From positions 405,536 through 469,535 of the forward strand of contig JAHPZH010000001.1 of the NCBI GenBank assembly GCA_019058315.1: 64,000 nt of DNA, in the 5' to 3' direction. Positions 1 to 8,702 of this stretch are shown in pieces (position 1 is the stretch's first letter; every line of letters begins with the position of its first letter). The position numbers were made by a program, and so were the translations under genes. This stretch comes from Candidatus Helarchaeota archaeon. Its GTDB lineage: Archaea > Asgardarchaeota > Lokiarchaeia > Helarchaeales > RDOG01. Under the pieces are notes generated by a model that made no database searches, had not been told where the DNA came from, and saw only the letters and a program-made list of their open reading frames with translations.

Positions 1-614
1 TCCACAAATGCGGCAGGAACCATATTAAGAATAATGTGATTTTCTTTTTCCAATGATTGGTAAATCTCCGAAACCATATTATCAGTACCACTTAAATCAG
101 CTTTGTTAAGTGTAGAAAGTAATAATACCAAATCAGCACATACAATAGCATTTATCGACCAATATTTAATTCCAGGGCTAGTATCAAAAAATAGATAATC
201 AATATTATGTTCCTCAAATAATTCTTTTTTTGCTTTCAATAGTACTTTTAATGCATTCATTTGCCATTTTCGTCCAGCAGTTTCAAAGAATTCAAAAACA
301 TCTCTTCCTGTATTCATCAACCCTAGATATAAATTCCCTTTTAATTTAATACCTGATTCAATATCTTGTCTAACGGGGGTCAAATATTCCATAATTGAGC
401 ATTTTTTATCTAAAAATTCTTTAAGATAGTAGTTAGATCTTTTAGATTCATCGATATAATGCTCAAATATGTAATTTAAACTTGGAGCACCAATATCGAA
501 ATCAATCAGAGCAACATTTTTGCCCCTCATGGCTTGAATAATTGAAAAATTTGAAACAAAATAAGTCTTTCCTGTTCCCCCTTTATAAGAATGGATTGCA
601 ATTGCTCTTGCCAT
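1..614 (-). CDS. ParA/MinD-family P-loop ATPase (partial, C-terminus beyond left edge)
   Basis: The minus-strand reading from the ATG at 614 begins MARAIAIHSYKGGTGKT. This is the deviant Walker A motif (KGGxGKT) of the ParA/MinD/SIMIBI ATPases. A hydrophobic strand ending in DFDIGAP follows, then further on FFDTSPG, which matches the switch region of the family. These ATPases dimerise on ATP and position DNA, plasmids or surface complexes. A good ribosome binding site (GGAGG) lies 8 bases before the ATG. The upstream gene, a winged-helix protein, ends 11 bases before this start, so the two are probably one transcript and may work as an ATPase plus DNA-binding partner. Only about 204 codons are visible and the C-terminus is missing. 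Whether it segregates DNA or has another positioning role cannot be told. Confidence 0.85.
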   Translation of the reverse strand, partial: MARAIAIHSYKGGTGKTYFVSNFSIIQAMRGKNVALIDFDIGAPSLNYIFEHYIDESKRSNYYLKEFLDKKCSIMEYLTPVRQDIESGIKLKGNLYLGLMNTGRDVFEFFETAGRKWQMNALKVLLKAKKELFEEHNIDYLFFDTSPGIKYWSINAIVCADLVLLLSTLNKADLSGTDNMVSEIYQSLEKENHIILNMVPAAFV

Positions 615-625
615 TTTTTATCCTC

Positions 626-988
626 CTATTTAACTGTAGAGAAATAAGCGAGTCTCCCCTTTCTTTCTTTTTTAACATATCCAAGTCGAACTAATTCATT
701 GAGATGAGCACTTTCTACTGCACGTTGCAACCCTGTTTTTTCGGCAACTTCATTTGCTGTAGCTTCTCCAAGTTCCATCAATGTAGTGGCAGTGTCTTGT
801 AAGGGTTTTGAAAGCTTAAGCAATTCTGTTACATCTAAAGCTTTTAATTGTCCAACACTCGCCCCTGCTAAAAATTGGTCTAATTTATCAATAAAAATGT
901 CAAATTTTGAATCAATTGATGCTAAAAGCAGCTTAATTTCCTTGAGCTCTTTTGAAAGCCCATCTTGATCTTGAATTATAATCACCAA
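626..988 (-). CDS. Winged-helix (ArsR/MarR-like) DNA-binding protein paired with the ParA-like ATPase
   Basis: The protein has about 120 residues. The N-terminal half looks like a coiled coil (QDGLSKELKEIKLLLASID), and the C-terminal half is a winged helix: TATTLMELGEATANEVAEKT, then an amphipathic recognition helix, then a wing (GYVKKERKGRLAYFS). The open frame reaches back to a TTG at 1018. A TATATATA box abuts that position on this strand, so transcription should start near 1000, and I favour the in-frame TTG at 988 or GTG at 985. The gene ends 11 bases before the ParA-like gene. By position it could be the DNA-binding partner of that ATPase, taking the place of ParB. That role is inferred; the fold assignment is fairly secure. 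Confidence 0.72.
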   Translation of the reverse strand: MVIIIQDQDGLSKELKEIKLLLASIDSKFDIFIDKLDQFLAGASVGQLKALDVTELLKLSKPLQDTATTLMELGEATANEVAEKTGLQRAVESAHLNELVRLGYVKKERKGRLAYFSTVK

Positions 989-1020
989 AATTTTTATTTG
1001 TATAATTGTAGAACACAAAG

Positions 1021-1033
1021 GTATATATATTTT
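1021..1033 (-). promoter_or_regulatory. TATA box for the winged-helix/ParA-like operon
   Basis: A run of alternating T and A (TATATATAT at 1022-1030) lies about 35-40 bases upstream of the TTG at 988 on the minus strand. This is the right distance for an archaeal TBP site with a short leader, and it argues against the more upstream TTG at 1018. Confidence 0.5.
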
Positions 1034-1115
1034 GTTAAAATGAGGAAAAAATAGAATTAGTATAATATAACCTAAAACAAATTTAATATTCTTATAAATT
1101 AGTGTAGGAAAAAAA

Positions 1116-2252
1116 ATGATTATAGCTGTAGAACCATTCTTTTTTAAATTAATTGGAACACAAGAAAAACAAATTTCAAAGTTAATTCCAATAATAAAAG
1201 CGATACTAAAGAATTTGCCTACCGAGGATCTTGAAAGAAGAGTATTTTTAAGAAAATTTACTGGTGAAGGGGATCTAAAAGGAATTCTAGATTATGTTCC
1301 TAGTGATACTAAGATAATCGAATACAACAAATTAGATTTAGAAACTGAAGATTACAACGAAGATTTTATTATTGGTCCATTAAATATGGATGAATTACAA
1401 CATTTTTACAAAAAAATATTAAACAATAATGTTGCTATCTATCCATTCACTCACAATTTAATCAACAGCAAATTTTTTAGAAATATTATGTTTTATCCAC
1501 ACGTTCCGGAGATGGTATACGTCCCCGAATTCTCCTTATATCGCATTAAAAACTTTGATTTTAATAAATATTTTAAAGAAAGGAATGTGGAACGTGTTAT
1601 ATTAAAGGATGAATTTGGTTATCACTCAGGTCAAATTTTAAATTATAGAATCGTAAGCGTGGATAAGATCAATGAAGAATTGAAGATATTCAAAGAAAAA
1701 GTTCGATCAGTAGAGGATTTCGGAGGGATAATAGTTGAAGAATTCCTAGCTGGAATTGAAAGTGAGGTTTTCAAAAATCATATTTTTGGGGAAATAATTC
1801 CTAATGAAGTTTTAAATTATAAAATACGCTTGAAAGGATTAGAAGGAGTATTCAAAGCCTATACAAAAGATGAACCCCAATTACTTGATGAGGTAACTAA
1901 TTCAGTTGGAAATATTAGTAAAACTGATATGCAACTACTAAATCCATTTATAAAGCAGTATTTGCCCTATTCTTTTTCCTCAATTGATTTTATGTTTCGA
2001 GATGATAAACCTGTAGTCATTGATGTGAATAGTAAGGCAGGAAGTCTAGGAGAAGTCCAAGAAAAAATTAATTCAAATGAACATAATCCATTTGAATACT
2101 TTTTAAATAAATGTCAAAGATATTCTAAAAAGGAATATGAAGCACAAATGAAATATTTAGAAAAATTTAATACTGAAAATCTAAAAATCAGAACTTTAGA
2201 TGGAATTTTTACAGTCAAAGATAAAAAAATTGAGAATCTGATAGCTAACTAA
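1116..2252 (+). CDS. ATP-grasp-like protein of unknown substrate
   Basis: This is a 378-residue soluble protein. The C-terminal half has an ATP-grasp look: GGIIVEEFLAG resembles the strand that positions ATP, and FSSIDFMFRDDKPVVIDVNS followed by KAGSLGE matches the metal-binding end of the fold (hydrophobic-D-x-N with a following glycine-rich turn). The N-terminal part has no motif I know. Known ATP-grasp enzymes join a carboxylate to an amine or thiol through an acyl phosphate. No substrate can be named here. The ATG at 1116 has a TATA-like TTATAAAT at 1092-1099, which fits a leaderless or nearly leaderless message. It is divergent from the ParA-like operon and stands alone. The ATP-grasp call is moderate because the central lysines are not obvious. 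Confidence 0.6.
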   Translation: MIIAVEPFFFKLIGTQEKQISKLIPIIKAILKNLPTEDLERRVFLRKFTGEGDLKGILDYVPSDTKIIEYNKLDLETEDYNEDFIIGPLNMDELQHFYKKILNNNVAIYPFTHNLINSKFFRNIMFYPHVPEMVYVPEFSLYRIKNFDFNKYFKERNVERVILKDEFGYHSGQILNYRIVSVDKINEELKIFKEKVRSVEDFGGIIVEEFLAGIESEVFKNHIFGEIIPNEVLNYKIRLKGLEGVFKAYTKDEPQLLDEVTNSVGNISKTDMQLLNPFIKQYLPYSFSSIDFMFRDDKPVVIDVNSKAGSLGEVQEKINSNEHNPFEYFLNKCQRYSKKEYEAQMKYLEKFNTENLKIRTLDGIFTVKDKKIENLIAN

Positions 2253-2358
2253 GAAAGTAAAAATATATACGATTTATCCACATTCTTGTTCTATACTGCT
2301 ATATTCACAAAAAATCTGATAGGAATAAAAAAAAAAATTCAATATTTGAGGTTTTAAA

Positions 2359-2667
2359 TTGGGTAGAAAAAAGATATTTGAAGGGTTACTTGAAGGCACG
2401 ATATCTGGAGAGCCAATAACGAGAGTTGCAGGTGATCAACGTAGTACATCGAGCACGACTTATTTTTCTATGAGATTGAACGGAAAGATAGAGGGAATTC
2501 CAGAAGAATTCGTAGTGGTCGCCACTAGACGCCGATTCGCCTACGTGAGAAAGGGTGATGAAGTTGCCATTGAAGGGAATTTATTTAAACTGATAGAAAA
2601 CGATTTGGAATATTATGGGATGGAATTAGTAGCAATTTATAATAAGACGCTCAAAACTGGGACCTAG
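2359..2667 (+). CDS. Small OB-fold-like protein, hypothetical
   Basis: The protein has 102 residues and starts with TTG. It is rich in alternating hydrophobic and charged residues typical of a small beta-barrel: KIFEGLLEGTISG, YFSMRLNGKIEG, EFVVVATRRRFAYVRKGDEV and AIEGNLFKLIE. The pattern, with a GxV/VRKGDEVAIEG turn, is that of OB-fold proteins that bind nucleic acid or act as accessory subunits. No cysteines or catalytic motif are present. Base composition is less AT-rich than in the neighbours, which could mean strong conservation or transfer. A hairpin lies just after the stop. The function is unknown and the OB-fold call is a pattern judgement. Confidence 0.6.
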   Translation: MGRKKIFEGLLEGTISGEPITRVAGDQRSTSSTTYFSMRLNGKIEGIPEEFVVVATRRRFAYVRKGDEVAIEGNLFKLIENDLEYYGMELVAIYNKTLKTGT

Positions 2668-2683
2668 AGTCTAAAGAATTTAA

Positions 2684-2724
2684 ATAAGGGTGGCAATTTA
2701 AAGTAATTTAGATATCGCCCTTAT
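2684..2724 (+). other. Hairpin downstream of the OB-fold-like gene
   Basis: The arms ATAAGGGTGG (2684-2693) and TCGCCCTTAT (2715-2724) can pair over 10 bases, including two G-U pairs, around a roughly 21-base AT-rich loop. It begins 17 bases after the stop codon. It may be an mRNA 3' end structure. No strong T run follows directly, so I do not call it a terminator. The rest of the 369-base gap (2668-3036) is AT-rich and shows no gene. Confidence 0.4.
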
Positions 2725-2983
2725 ACTTCCATTTTTCTCCAGTTCAAAAAAAGTAAATACGGTATTTTAAAGAAATAATCTTATCTAACAATCTTTAAAT
2801 AGTCGAAATATCTCCTGGTTACTTCTAATTTTAAAAAATTCATTGGTACAAAACAAAATCTTTATAAATTGACATTTTCCTCTACAATTTTTTTGTACAC
2901 ACATATTTTTTTTATGCAAAGATAGTAAATTTTTAAATTTTTATTCCTTGCAATAAAAAAATTGATATAAAGCCCTAACCAAA

Positions 2984-2994
2984 AAATTTATATG
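2984..2994 (+). promoter_or_regulatory. TATA box for the RING-like zinc protein gene
   Basis: The stretch AAATTTATATG lies about 45 bases before the ATG at 3037 in an A-rich upstream context. It fits an archaeal TATA/BRE with a leader of about 20 bases. The distance and sequence are the only evidence. Confidence 0.4.
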
Positions 2995-3036
2995 TATCCG
3001 AGTACAACAATAATACATAAAACAAAGTGATCAAAA

Positions 3037-3783
3037 ATGGATATAATTGAAGATAAAAATAAAAAAATCTTAGATTTAGCAGAAAGAAAGTATCTAGAAA
3101 ATAAAAGAATAGAAAATAGATCTCAGAATGTAAAATTATTATTATATGATCAACCTCAAGCAACAGAGTCAAAAGTTTATTATTCTCCCGAGTCCTTTTG
3201 TTACCAACAATGTACAGAGCTTTTAAATTCTTCAAATAACTCTGAAACTCAAGAAGGGAATATTATTTCTGATGTAACAAATACAAAGCCAAATCAAGCT
3301 GATAATCAACAATTTTGGAAAGGAAAGTTAGAATTATTACAAGTGGAAAAAGGGTACAAAATAAGATTTAGCTTTAGTAGTGAGTTTCTTTTCTACAATC
3401 CTGAAAATGGTCTCAAGGAAATTATAAAAAATTATATGAGCTTCTTAGATGATTCTTGGATAGAATTTACAAACAATGCTGCAAAAGAATTTCAATCAAA
3501 AAATTTTAAGGAAAATGATAACCGGAAAGAACCAGAAGACAAAATATGCGAAAATTGTCAGACTGTCAATAAACATAACTTTACATATTGCATTTATTGT
3601 GGTTTATCCCTCACGGGATGTTCTGTCTGTCTATCAAAAATTGAATCTAGTGAAGATATTCTTAAATGTCCATATTGTGAGGCTATAGCTCATAAAAGTC
3701 ATTTATTAGAATGGTTGAAGCTTAAAGGTGTATGTCCCGTTTGTAAATATCCATTAAAATGGAAAAATAATGAATTAACATGA
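3037..3783 (+). CDS. Zinc-ribbon plus RING/PHD-like zinc-finger protein
   Basis: This is a 248-residue soluble protein. Residues 1-165 are charged and helical at first, then contain a hydrophobic patch, with no known motif. A zinc ribbon follows (C171, C174, C185, C188), then an eight-ligand cross-brace finger: C195-x2-C198, C211-x2-C214, H219-x2-H222 and C233-x2-C236, ending CPVCKYPLKW. The spacing C-x2-C / C-x2-C-x4-H-x2-H / C-x2-C is that of RING-variant or PHD-like fingers rather than classic RING. The same CPVC-x4-hydrophobic-[KR]-W ending occurs in the large scaffold protein at 56.7-59.2 kb. In Asgard archaea such fingers are candidates for ubiquitin ligation or protein binding. No ubiquitin gene is nearby, so the function is open. 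Confidence 0.75.
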   Translation: MDIIEDKNKKILDLAERKYLENKRIENRSQNVKLLLYDQPQATESKVYYSPESFCYQQCTELLNSSNNSETQEGNIISDVTNTKPNQADNQQFWKGKLELLQVEKGYKIRFSFSSEFLFYNPENGLKEIIKNYMSFLDDSWIEFTNNAAKEFQSKNFKENDNRKEPEDKICENCQTVNKHNFTYCIYCGLSLTGCSVCLSKIESSEDILKCPYCEAIAHKSHLLEWLKLKGVCPVCKYPLKWKNNELT

Positions 3784-3859
3784 TGTAGGGGATGGGGGAC
3801 CAATTTCTAAAATGAAAAAAATCATTAAAAAACTAGAAAATTTTAGTTAGGGGAAGTAG

Positions 3860-4450
3860 ATGAAGATACGTTCAGTTTCTAGACGCAGAATAATTAAAGA
3901 AATATTCGAAAGTTTAAATGATAATAAAAAAAAGCGGAAATTACCAAATTTAGTAAAGATTTTTATAGTAATTACAATAGCTTCAATCATTTTTGGGAGT
4001 ACCTTTGGAATCCTCGTTAGGAATAATATGAAAGTAAAAGAAGATATATTTAATTTTTTATTTCTTCTAGTAAGATTACCTGCTAACTTTAGATTCCAAG
4101 TAACTTCCAGTTCTGATTGGAGGGGGGCATTTGGAGAAGGGTGTGATTATTGTACTGAAATAAATAAACCAGCAGGTTCATATAATATAACAATTACAGG
4201 TGATAACGCATGGGGCTATTTTCATAAAAAATCTACAACTGGTTATATTGAAGTGGCCCTTTATGTAAATAATGAATTAGTTGACTATGAAATTACATAT
4301 TCATCAAATTATGAAATACATATGGATGAGGATAAACCCCTAACAATAATCGATATGTTAGTCTTATTTATTGCTATGGATACTGAAGGAAAATTGGGAA
4401 ATACTTTCAAGTGGGGGTGTTGGTTATATTATACAAAACCTCCATTATAA
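3860..4450 (+). CDS. Single-pass membrane-anchored hypothetical protein
   Basis: The protein has 196 residues. A basic N-terminus (RSVSRRRIIKEIF and KKKRK) is followed by one membrane segment near residues 32-55 (VKIFIVITIASIIFGSTFGI). The rest is a beta-rich domain with a CDYC pair and a late single cysteine, predicted to lie outside the cell. The positive-inside pattern supports an N-in, C-out orientation. The gene follows the RING-like gene by 76 bases on the same strand. I recognise no family. The reading frame is convincing in length and composition. Confidence 0.6.
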   Translation: MKIRSVSRRRIIKEIFESLNDNKKKRKLPNLVKIFIVITIASIIFGSTFGILVRNNMKVKEDIFNFLFLLVRLPANFRFQVTSSSDWRGAFGEGCDYCTEINKPAGSYNITITGDNAWGYFHKKSTTGYIEVALYVNNELVDYEITYSSNYEIHMDEDKPLTIIDMLVLFIAMDTEGKLGNTFKWGCWLYYTKPPL

Positions 4451-4485
4451 CTTTTTTAGTTATTAGAAAATAGGTTGTAGAAAGT

Positions 4486-4614
4486 ATGAATAAATTTAAT
4501 GTTTTTCCATTAATATTAAGCGCAATTCTATTATCACTAGTTATAGATTTACATTTTCTATTTAAAAAGCATTTAAATAAATTTAAAATTTATCAAAAAA
4601 ATTACATGTTTTAA
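4486..4614 (+). CDS. Possible small membrane protein (42 aa)
   Basis: An ATG at 4486 opens a 42-codon frame. It encodes a basic start (MNKFN), about 20 hydrophobic residues (FPLILSAILLSLVIDLHFLF) and a lysine-rich tail. It sits 35 bases after the previous membrane protein gene on the same strand. This layout is that of a small single-pass membrane protein, but in DNA this AT-rich a chance frame of this size is easy to obtain. The rest of the 314-base gap (4451-4764) has a TATA-like ATTTAAATATTTATAAA stretch near 4658-4675, perhaps serving the next gene. Confidence 0.3.
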   Translation: MNKFNVFPLILSAILLSLVIDLHFLFKKHLNKFKIYQKNYMF

Positions 4615-4764
4615 TTAAAAAGGGTTTATAAGATCGCACAAAACTGTCCCTCCTCTATTTAAATATTTATAAACAATGATTTTAACAAAATTATTGAGGA
4701 ATTTTTGCATTCTTAACATAAAAATTCCGATTTAAAATGTTAGGGAATAAATTTAATAATAAAA

Positions 4765-7740
4765 ATGGGCGTTAAAATGCAAAAGATTAAAAGATACATA
4801 ATATTTTTAACATGTATACTATATTTTGGCACTACATTTTATTTTTCATTCTCAACAAACCAATCCCTTCTTAATACAAATTTATCTGATGAAGAAAATT
4901 TGAATTTAAACGAGCAAATATCACTCTCTTCTGAATCAAAATCAAAAAAATCAATTCTTATTGATTCTTTAATTCAAAAATACAATTTTATACCACCACA
5001 ATTTAATTACTCTAATATTTATGATTGGAAAAAAACAACATTCAAAGCAGATAGAGATTTTGATGGCTTGAATGATCAACTCGCAAAGAGATTAGAAGTA
5101 ATGTTAGAACCAAATATAGTTATTGATAGTAATGGAAATAATTTTTTATCTAAAGATGATATTATTGGCGGATTCTTTGGTAATGAGAAAAAGAATTCCG
5201 AACACTTGTCTTATAATCATGTTCCTGTTATTATTAATTTTCCTGATGGTGAAATAAATTCAATTTTTCCTCTTTTCGAATCTTTAGGTGGTGAAATTAA
5301 ATCAAAATATTCTACTTCTATTAATGGATTCGCAGGGACCATTAATTATAATGGATTAAATCTATTTTGTAATATATTGAATGATCAAGAAGTGCCTTTT
5401 ATTGTTGAAGAAGATAGTACAAGTTCACTACGAAATTACATTATGACTACTGGTGGATTTTATTGGATAGATGCTACATATGGATATCGCTGTAGTCTAA
5501 GTGGAGCTGACGATTCTGCTCAAACTTTAAGTCTACCTTTTACATTTCCCTTTTATGATAACTCATTTGATACTATCTATGTTTGCACAAATGGTTTTGT
5601 GAGTTTTACTCGTTATACTAATTATTACAATATTGCCTTTCCTACAACTTCTTATTACAATATGATTGCTCCATTTTGGGATGATTTAGTAGCTGCTAGT
5701 CCCTGTAATATATATTATCGATCCTTGTCAAATCCAAATCGATTTGTTATTGAATGGAAAGATATCTATAGTTATGGAGGATCCAGGGTGGGTACATTCG
5801 AAGTTATTTTGTATGAAACAGGAGATATAATATTCAGTTATGATTATTTAGATTATGTTAATACTTATACCTCTGGATTAAATTATGGGTATGATCTCGG
5901 TTATTATAATCAATATACTGGTTTATCTTCTTATACAAATGATTTTTCTATACATTTTGAATATGTAGGAGATTCTCCCCCAGAAGATCCACCAGATCCT
6001 GATGATCCTATCCCTGATCCCGTCCCTGATCCTGTCCCCAATTTAGACCCCGCAATACTTTCAAAGTTACCTCAATTTGGACCTAATTCATCTGCTTATT
6101 CTATAGCTGCTATATTTATAGTATTTCTAGTTATAATCGCGGGTGTAACAATCAGCAAAGTCTATAATAAAAGAGAAGTAATAGAACCTACTATTATAGA
6201 TCCTAGTATAAGGAAAGAGGATGTAGTATCTCATAAAAAAATGAGAAGTGTCAGAGATGAGAATACTAATTCATGGAGTCCAATAAAAAATGAAAATAGG
6301 AAGAGAGCTATAATTCTAAAAAAAGTTGGAAATCGATATAGAGCATCTAAAAATTATGAAAATGCTATTAATTCTTATGAAAGGGCACTTAAACTAAATC
6401 CAAATGATAAAGAGACTAAATTATTACTAATGCAATGCAAGACTGAATTAGTATCTATAAACAGATCCAAAGTAATTATTGCACCACCACCTAATGTTCT
6501 TATAACCCCTCCTCCTGAACAGATCCATAAAAATTGGTATAGTTTGGGCTTAAAATCTCTTAAAGAAGGAAGCTATGAGGATGCCATCCGCTATTTCAAA
6601 AAAGAAATCGAACTCAACCCAAGTTTTAGAGATGCTTGGAGTAAAATGGGTATAACTTATGGTAGATTAAAAAACTTTCAAAAAATGACAGAATGTTATA
6701 AGAAAGTAATTGAAATTGATCAAACAATTAAAGATTCTCCTGAATCAGAACCAATCACAACAAGTAAAGAAATATCTCGCCAATCTATTTTATTGACAGT
6801 GGAAGAACCAGAAAGAAGAAAAAAATCCGCTAAAGATTGTTATATTATGGGTTATGAATTCTCATTATTAAAGAATTATAATAAAGCCATTAATTATTTT
6901 AAAAGAGCTATCAAAATCGAACCTAAATTTAAAGAAGCATGGTTTGAATTAGGGAAGTGTTACTCAAAGACTGGCGTTATTGATAATGTTATTAAATGTA
7001 ACTTAAAATCAATTGTTATCAATCCAAAATTAATAAAAGCATGGGAATTTTTAGCTATTGCATATTTAACATCGGGTGATTATCAAAAAGCTATTAAATG
7101 TTATGAAAAAATAGTTGAAATTGATCCAAAATCAAAAAGGACTTTGAAAATTTTAGGATTATTCTATTATAACATTGAAAATTATCAAAAAGCAATTGAA
7201 TTCTATAAGAAAGTCCTAGATATTGAATTATATGACAAAAAAACTTGGATTAATCTAGTAAAGTGTTATAGCAAATTGGAAAATCACCAAAAAGTGATTG
7301 ATTGTTGTGAAGAAATTGTTAAGATGGATCCATTGGATAAAAAAGGATGGTATAACTTAGGTGTTGCTTATTCACACTTAAAAGATCATAATAAATCATT
7401 CGATTGTTTTATGAATGCTAACAAAATCGATCCTCTTGATGAAAAGATATTAAGAATTTTAAATTCATTAAGAAATAAAGAATCAAAAATTGAAGATAAT
7501 AAAAACCGTAAAAATGACCAGAAACATATAATTACTGAAGAAATGCTAGATGACGAAGCTGAAAAATGGTATAAGATGGGAAATCTATTTTTCCATCTTC
7601 AACATTATAAAAAAGCAATCGAATTTTATGTAAAAGTAGTTGCAAAATTCCCTCAGTTCAAAGATGCCTGGCATAAAATGGGTATTTCCTTTGGGAGATT
7701 AGGAAACTTACAAAAATTAATCGAATATTCAAAAAAGTAA
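4765..7740 (+). CDS. Surface receptor-like protein: signal peptide, secreted beta domains, one TM helix, cytoplasmic TPR array
   Basis: The protein has 991 residues. A signal sequence (IIFLTCILYFGTTFYFSF) opens it. A calcium-type DxDxDG loop (ADRDFDGLND) follows at about 92-101. Residues 150-215 resemble the I9-like propeptide fold of subtilases (VPVIINFPDGE, then SLGGEIKSKYSTSINGFAG), but no protease domain follows. Residues 228-405 form a beta-sandwich-like module (LPFTFPFYDNSFDTIYVCTN, then GFVSF). A Pro/Asp-rich linker leads to one membrane helix near 443-466 (AAIFIVFLVIIAGVTI). Residues 515-990 are TPR repeats with the usual spacing (W/Y-x2-L/M-G, A-x3-Y, P). The topology implies an outside sensor and an inside scaffold for protein binding. 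Ligand and partners are unknown. Confidence 0.75.
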   Translation: MGVKMQKIKRYIIFLTCILYFGTTFYFSFSTNQSLLNTNLSDEENLNLNEQISLSSESKSKKSILIDSLIQKYNFIPPQFNYSNIYDWKKTTFKADRDFDGLNDQLAKRLEVMLEPNIVIDSNGNNFLSKDDIIGGFFGNEKKNSEHLSYNHVPVIINFPDGEINSIFPLFESLGGEIKSKYSTSINGFAGTINYNGLNLFCNILNDQEVPFIVEEDSTSSLRNYIMTTGGFYWIDATYGYRCSLSGADDSAQTLSLPFTFPFYDNSFDTIYVCTNGFVSFTRYTNYYNIAFPTTSYYNMIAPFWDDLVAASPCNIYYRSLSNPNRFVIEWKDIYSYGGSRVGTFEVILYETGDIIFSYDYLDYVNTYTSGLNYGYDLGYYNQYTGLSSYTNDFSIHFEYVGDSPPEDPPDPDDPIPDPVPDPVPNLDPAILSKLPQFGPNSSAYSIAAIFIVFLVIIAGVTISKVYNKREVIEPTIIDPSIRKEDVVSHKKMRSVRDENTNSWSPIKNENRKRAIILKKVGNRYRASKNYENAINSYERALKLNPNDKETKLLLMQCKTELVSINRSKVIIAPPPNVLITPPPEQIHKNWYSLGLKSLKEGSYEDAIRYFKKEIELNPSFRDAWSKMGITYGRLKNFQKMTECYKKVIEIDQTIKDSPESEPITTSKEISRQSILLTVEEPERRKKSAKDCYIMGYEFSLLKNYNKAINYFKRAIKIEPKFKEAWFELGKCYSKTGVIDNVIKCNLKSIVINPKLIKAWEFLAIAYLTSGDYQKAIKCYEKIVEIDPKSKRTLKILGLFYYNIENYQKAIEFYKKVLDIELYDKKTWINLVKCYSKLENHQKVIDCCEEIVKMDPLDKKGWYNLGVAYSHLKDHNKSFDCFMNANKIDPLDEKILRILNSLRNKESKIEDNKNRKNDQKHIITEEMLDDEAEKWYKMGNLFFHLQHYKKAIEFYVKVVAKFPQFKDAWHKMGISFGRLGNLQKLIEYSKK

Positions 7741-7778
7741 AACATATCGCTGATTAAAATAATTTATAAATTTTTTAT

Positions 7779-8699
7779 TTAATCTAAATTCTCTTTAACC
7801 GCTTTTAAAACCTTTTCAATAAATTCTGATGATAATTTATCATTTTCGTCTAATAAATTGGCATAAGAAAACCCCGATCTATCAAAATGACCTCCACCAC
7901 CAAATTCCTCTGCTATTTTTTTAGCATTTATATCATGACTTTTTATGCTTACTAACTGAAAACGAGGATTGACGCCAAATACAATATCTGCATCGAAATT
8001 TTTTAGTAAATAACGAGTTTGTTTGCCTGTAGCAAAAAATGGTGAAAAGGAAATAACAACTTTTACTCTATCTATTTTAAATTCTTTAGCTCTTTCTTCA
8101 AGCTTCTTATATTCAATTTTTTCTTCTTTTAAGTAAATATCATATTGTTCTTGAATCCATTTATGCTCAAATTCCCCCTTAGAAAGTAAAAATACAATTT
8201 TTTGAATATTTTCCTGATTTTTTTGGTTTATTTCTATTATTGCTTGTAAACGATCAGATTCAAAATTTTCTATTGTATTGTCCCTATAATGTGACAATAA
8301 TGCAATTTTTTTAGCAATTTCATCATCAGGAAGGAACATTTGTTGTGTTAATTCCGCAGCAACAGTTTTATCTGCTGCATGAATAAAATCATTTATATAT
8401 TTTTTTAACTCTGCCTTATCTGGTTCCGATATCAAGTGATGATCAATCCAACACACATTCTTTATTTTTCCTAGGAGCTCGTAAACTGTTCTATAGGATT
8501 CATTAAATCCAATATCTGTAATATACAAAATATCTGGATTTAAATCAATAATCTTTTTAATAAATTCATTAAATTCACTATAAAAAGTTTGAAAGCACAC
8601 AAGATCAGGGAATTTTCTTAATAATATTGCTTGTGCTCCAATACCGTCAACATCTTCGATATGTGTTAAACTAATTCTATGCTTTCTTGTTATATTCAA
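7779..8699 (-). CDS. DHH-family phosphoesterase
   Basis: The protein has 306 residues and starts with TTG. Motifs of the DHH superfamily are in order: HIEDVDGIGA (residues 13-22), ITDIG (60-64), WIDHH (84-88) and, at the C-terminus, the DHHA1 nucleic-acid-binding motif FGGGGHFDRSGF. These are manganese-dependent phosphodiesterases related to RecJ, NrnA and archaeal GAN/oligoRNases. Size and architecture fit the short NrnA-like class. The gene is last in a minus-strand run: ceramidase-like, DUF4213/DUF364, DHH, with 3 bases between the last two. The exact substrate (oligonucleotide, cyclic dinucleotide or pAp) cannot be read from the sequence. Confidence 0.88.
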   Translation of the reverse strand: MNITRKHRISLTHIEDVDGIGAQAILLRKFPDLVCFQTFYSEFNEFIKKIIDLNPDILYITDIGFNESYRTVYELLGKIKNVCWIDHHLISEPDKAELKKYINDFIHAADKTVAAELTQQMFLPDDEIAKKIALLSHYRDNTIENFESDRLQAIIEINQKNQENIQKIVFLLSKGEFEHKWIQEQYDIYLKEEKIEYKKLEERAKEFKIDRVKVVISFSPFFATGKQTRYLLKNFDADIVFGVNPRFQLVSIKSHDINAKKIAEEFGGGGHFDRSGFSYANLLDENDKLSSEFIEKVLKAVKENLD

Positions 8700-8702
8700 A
8701 AT

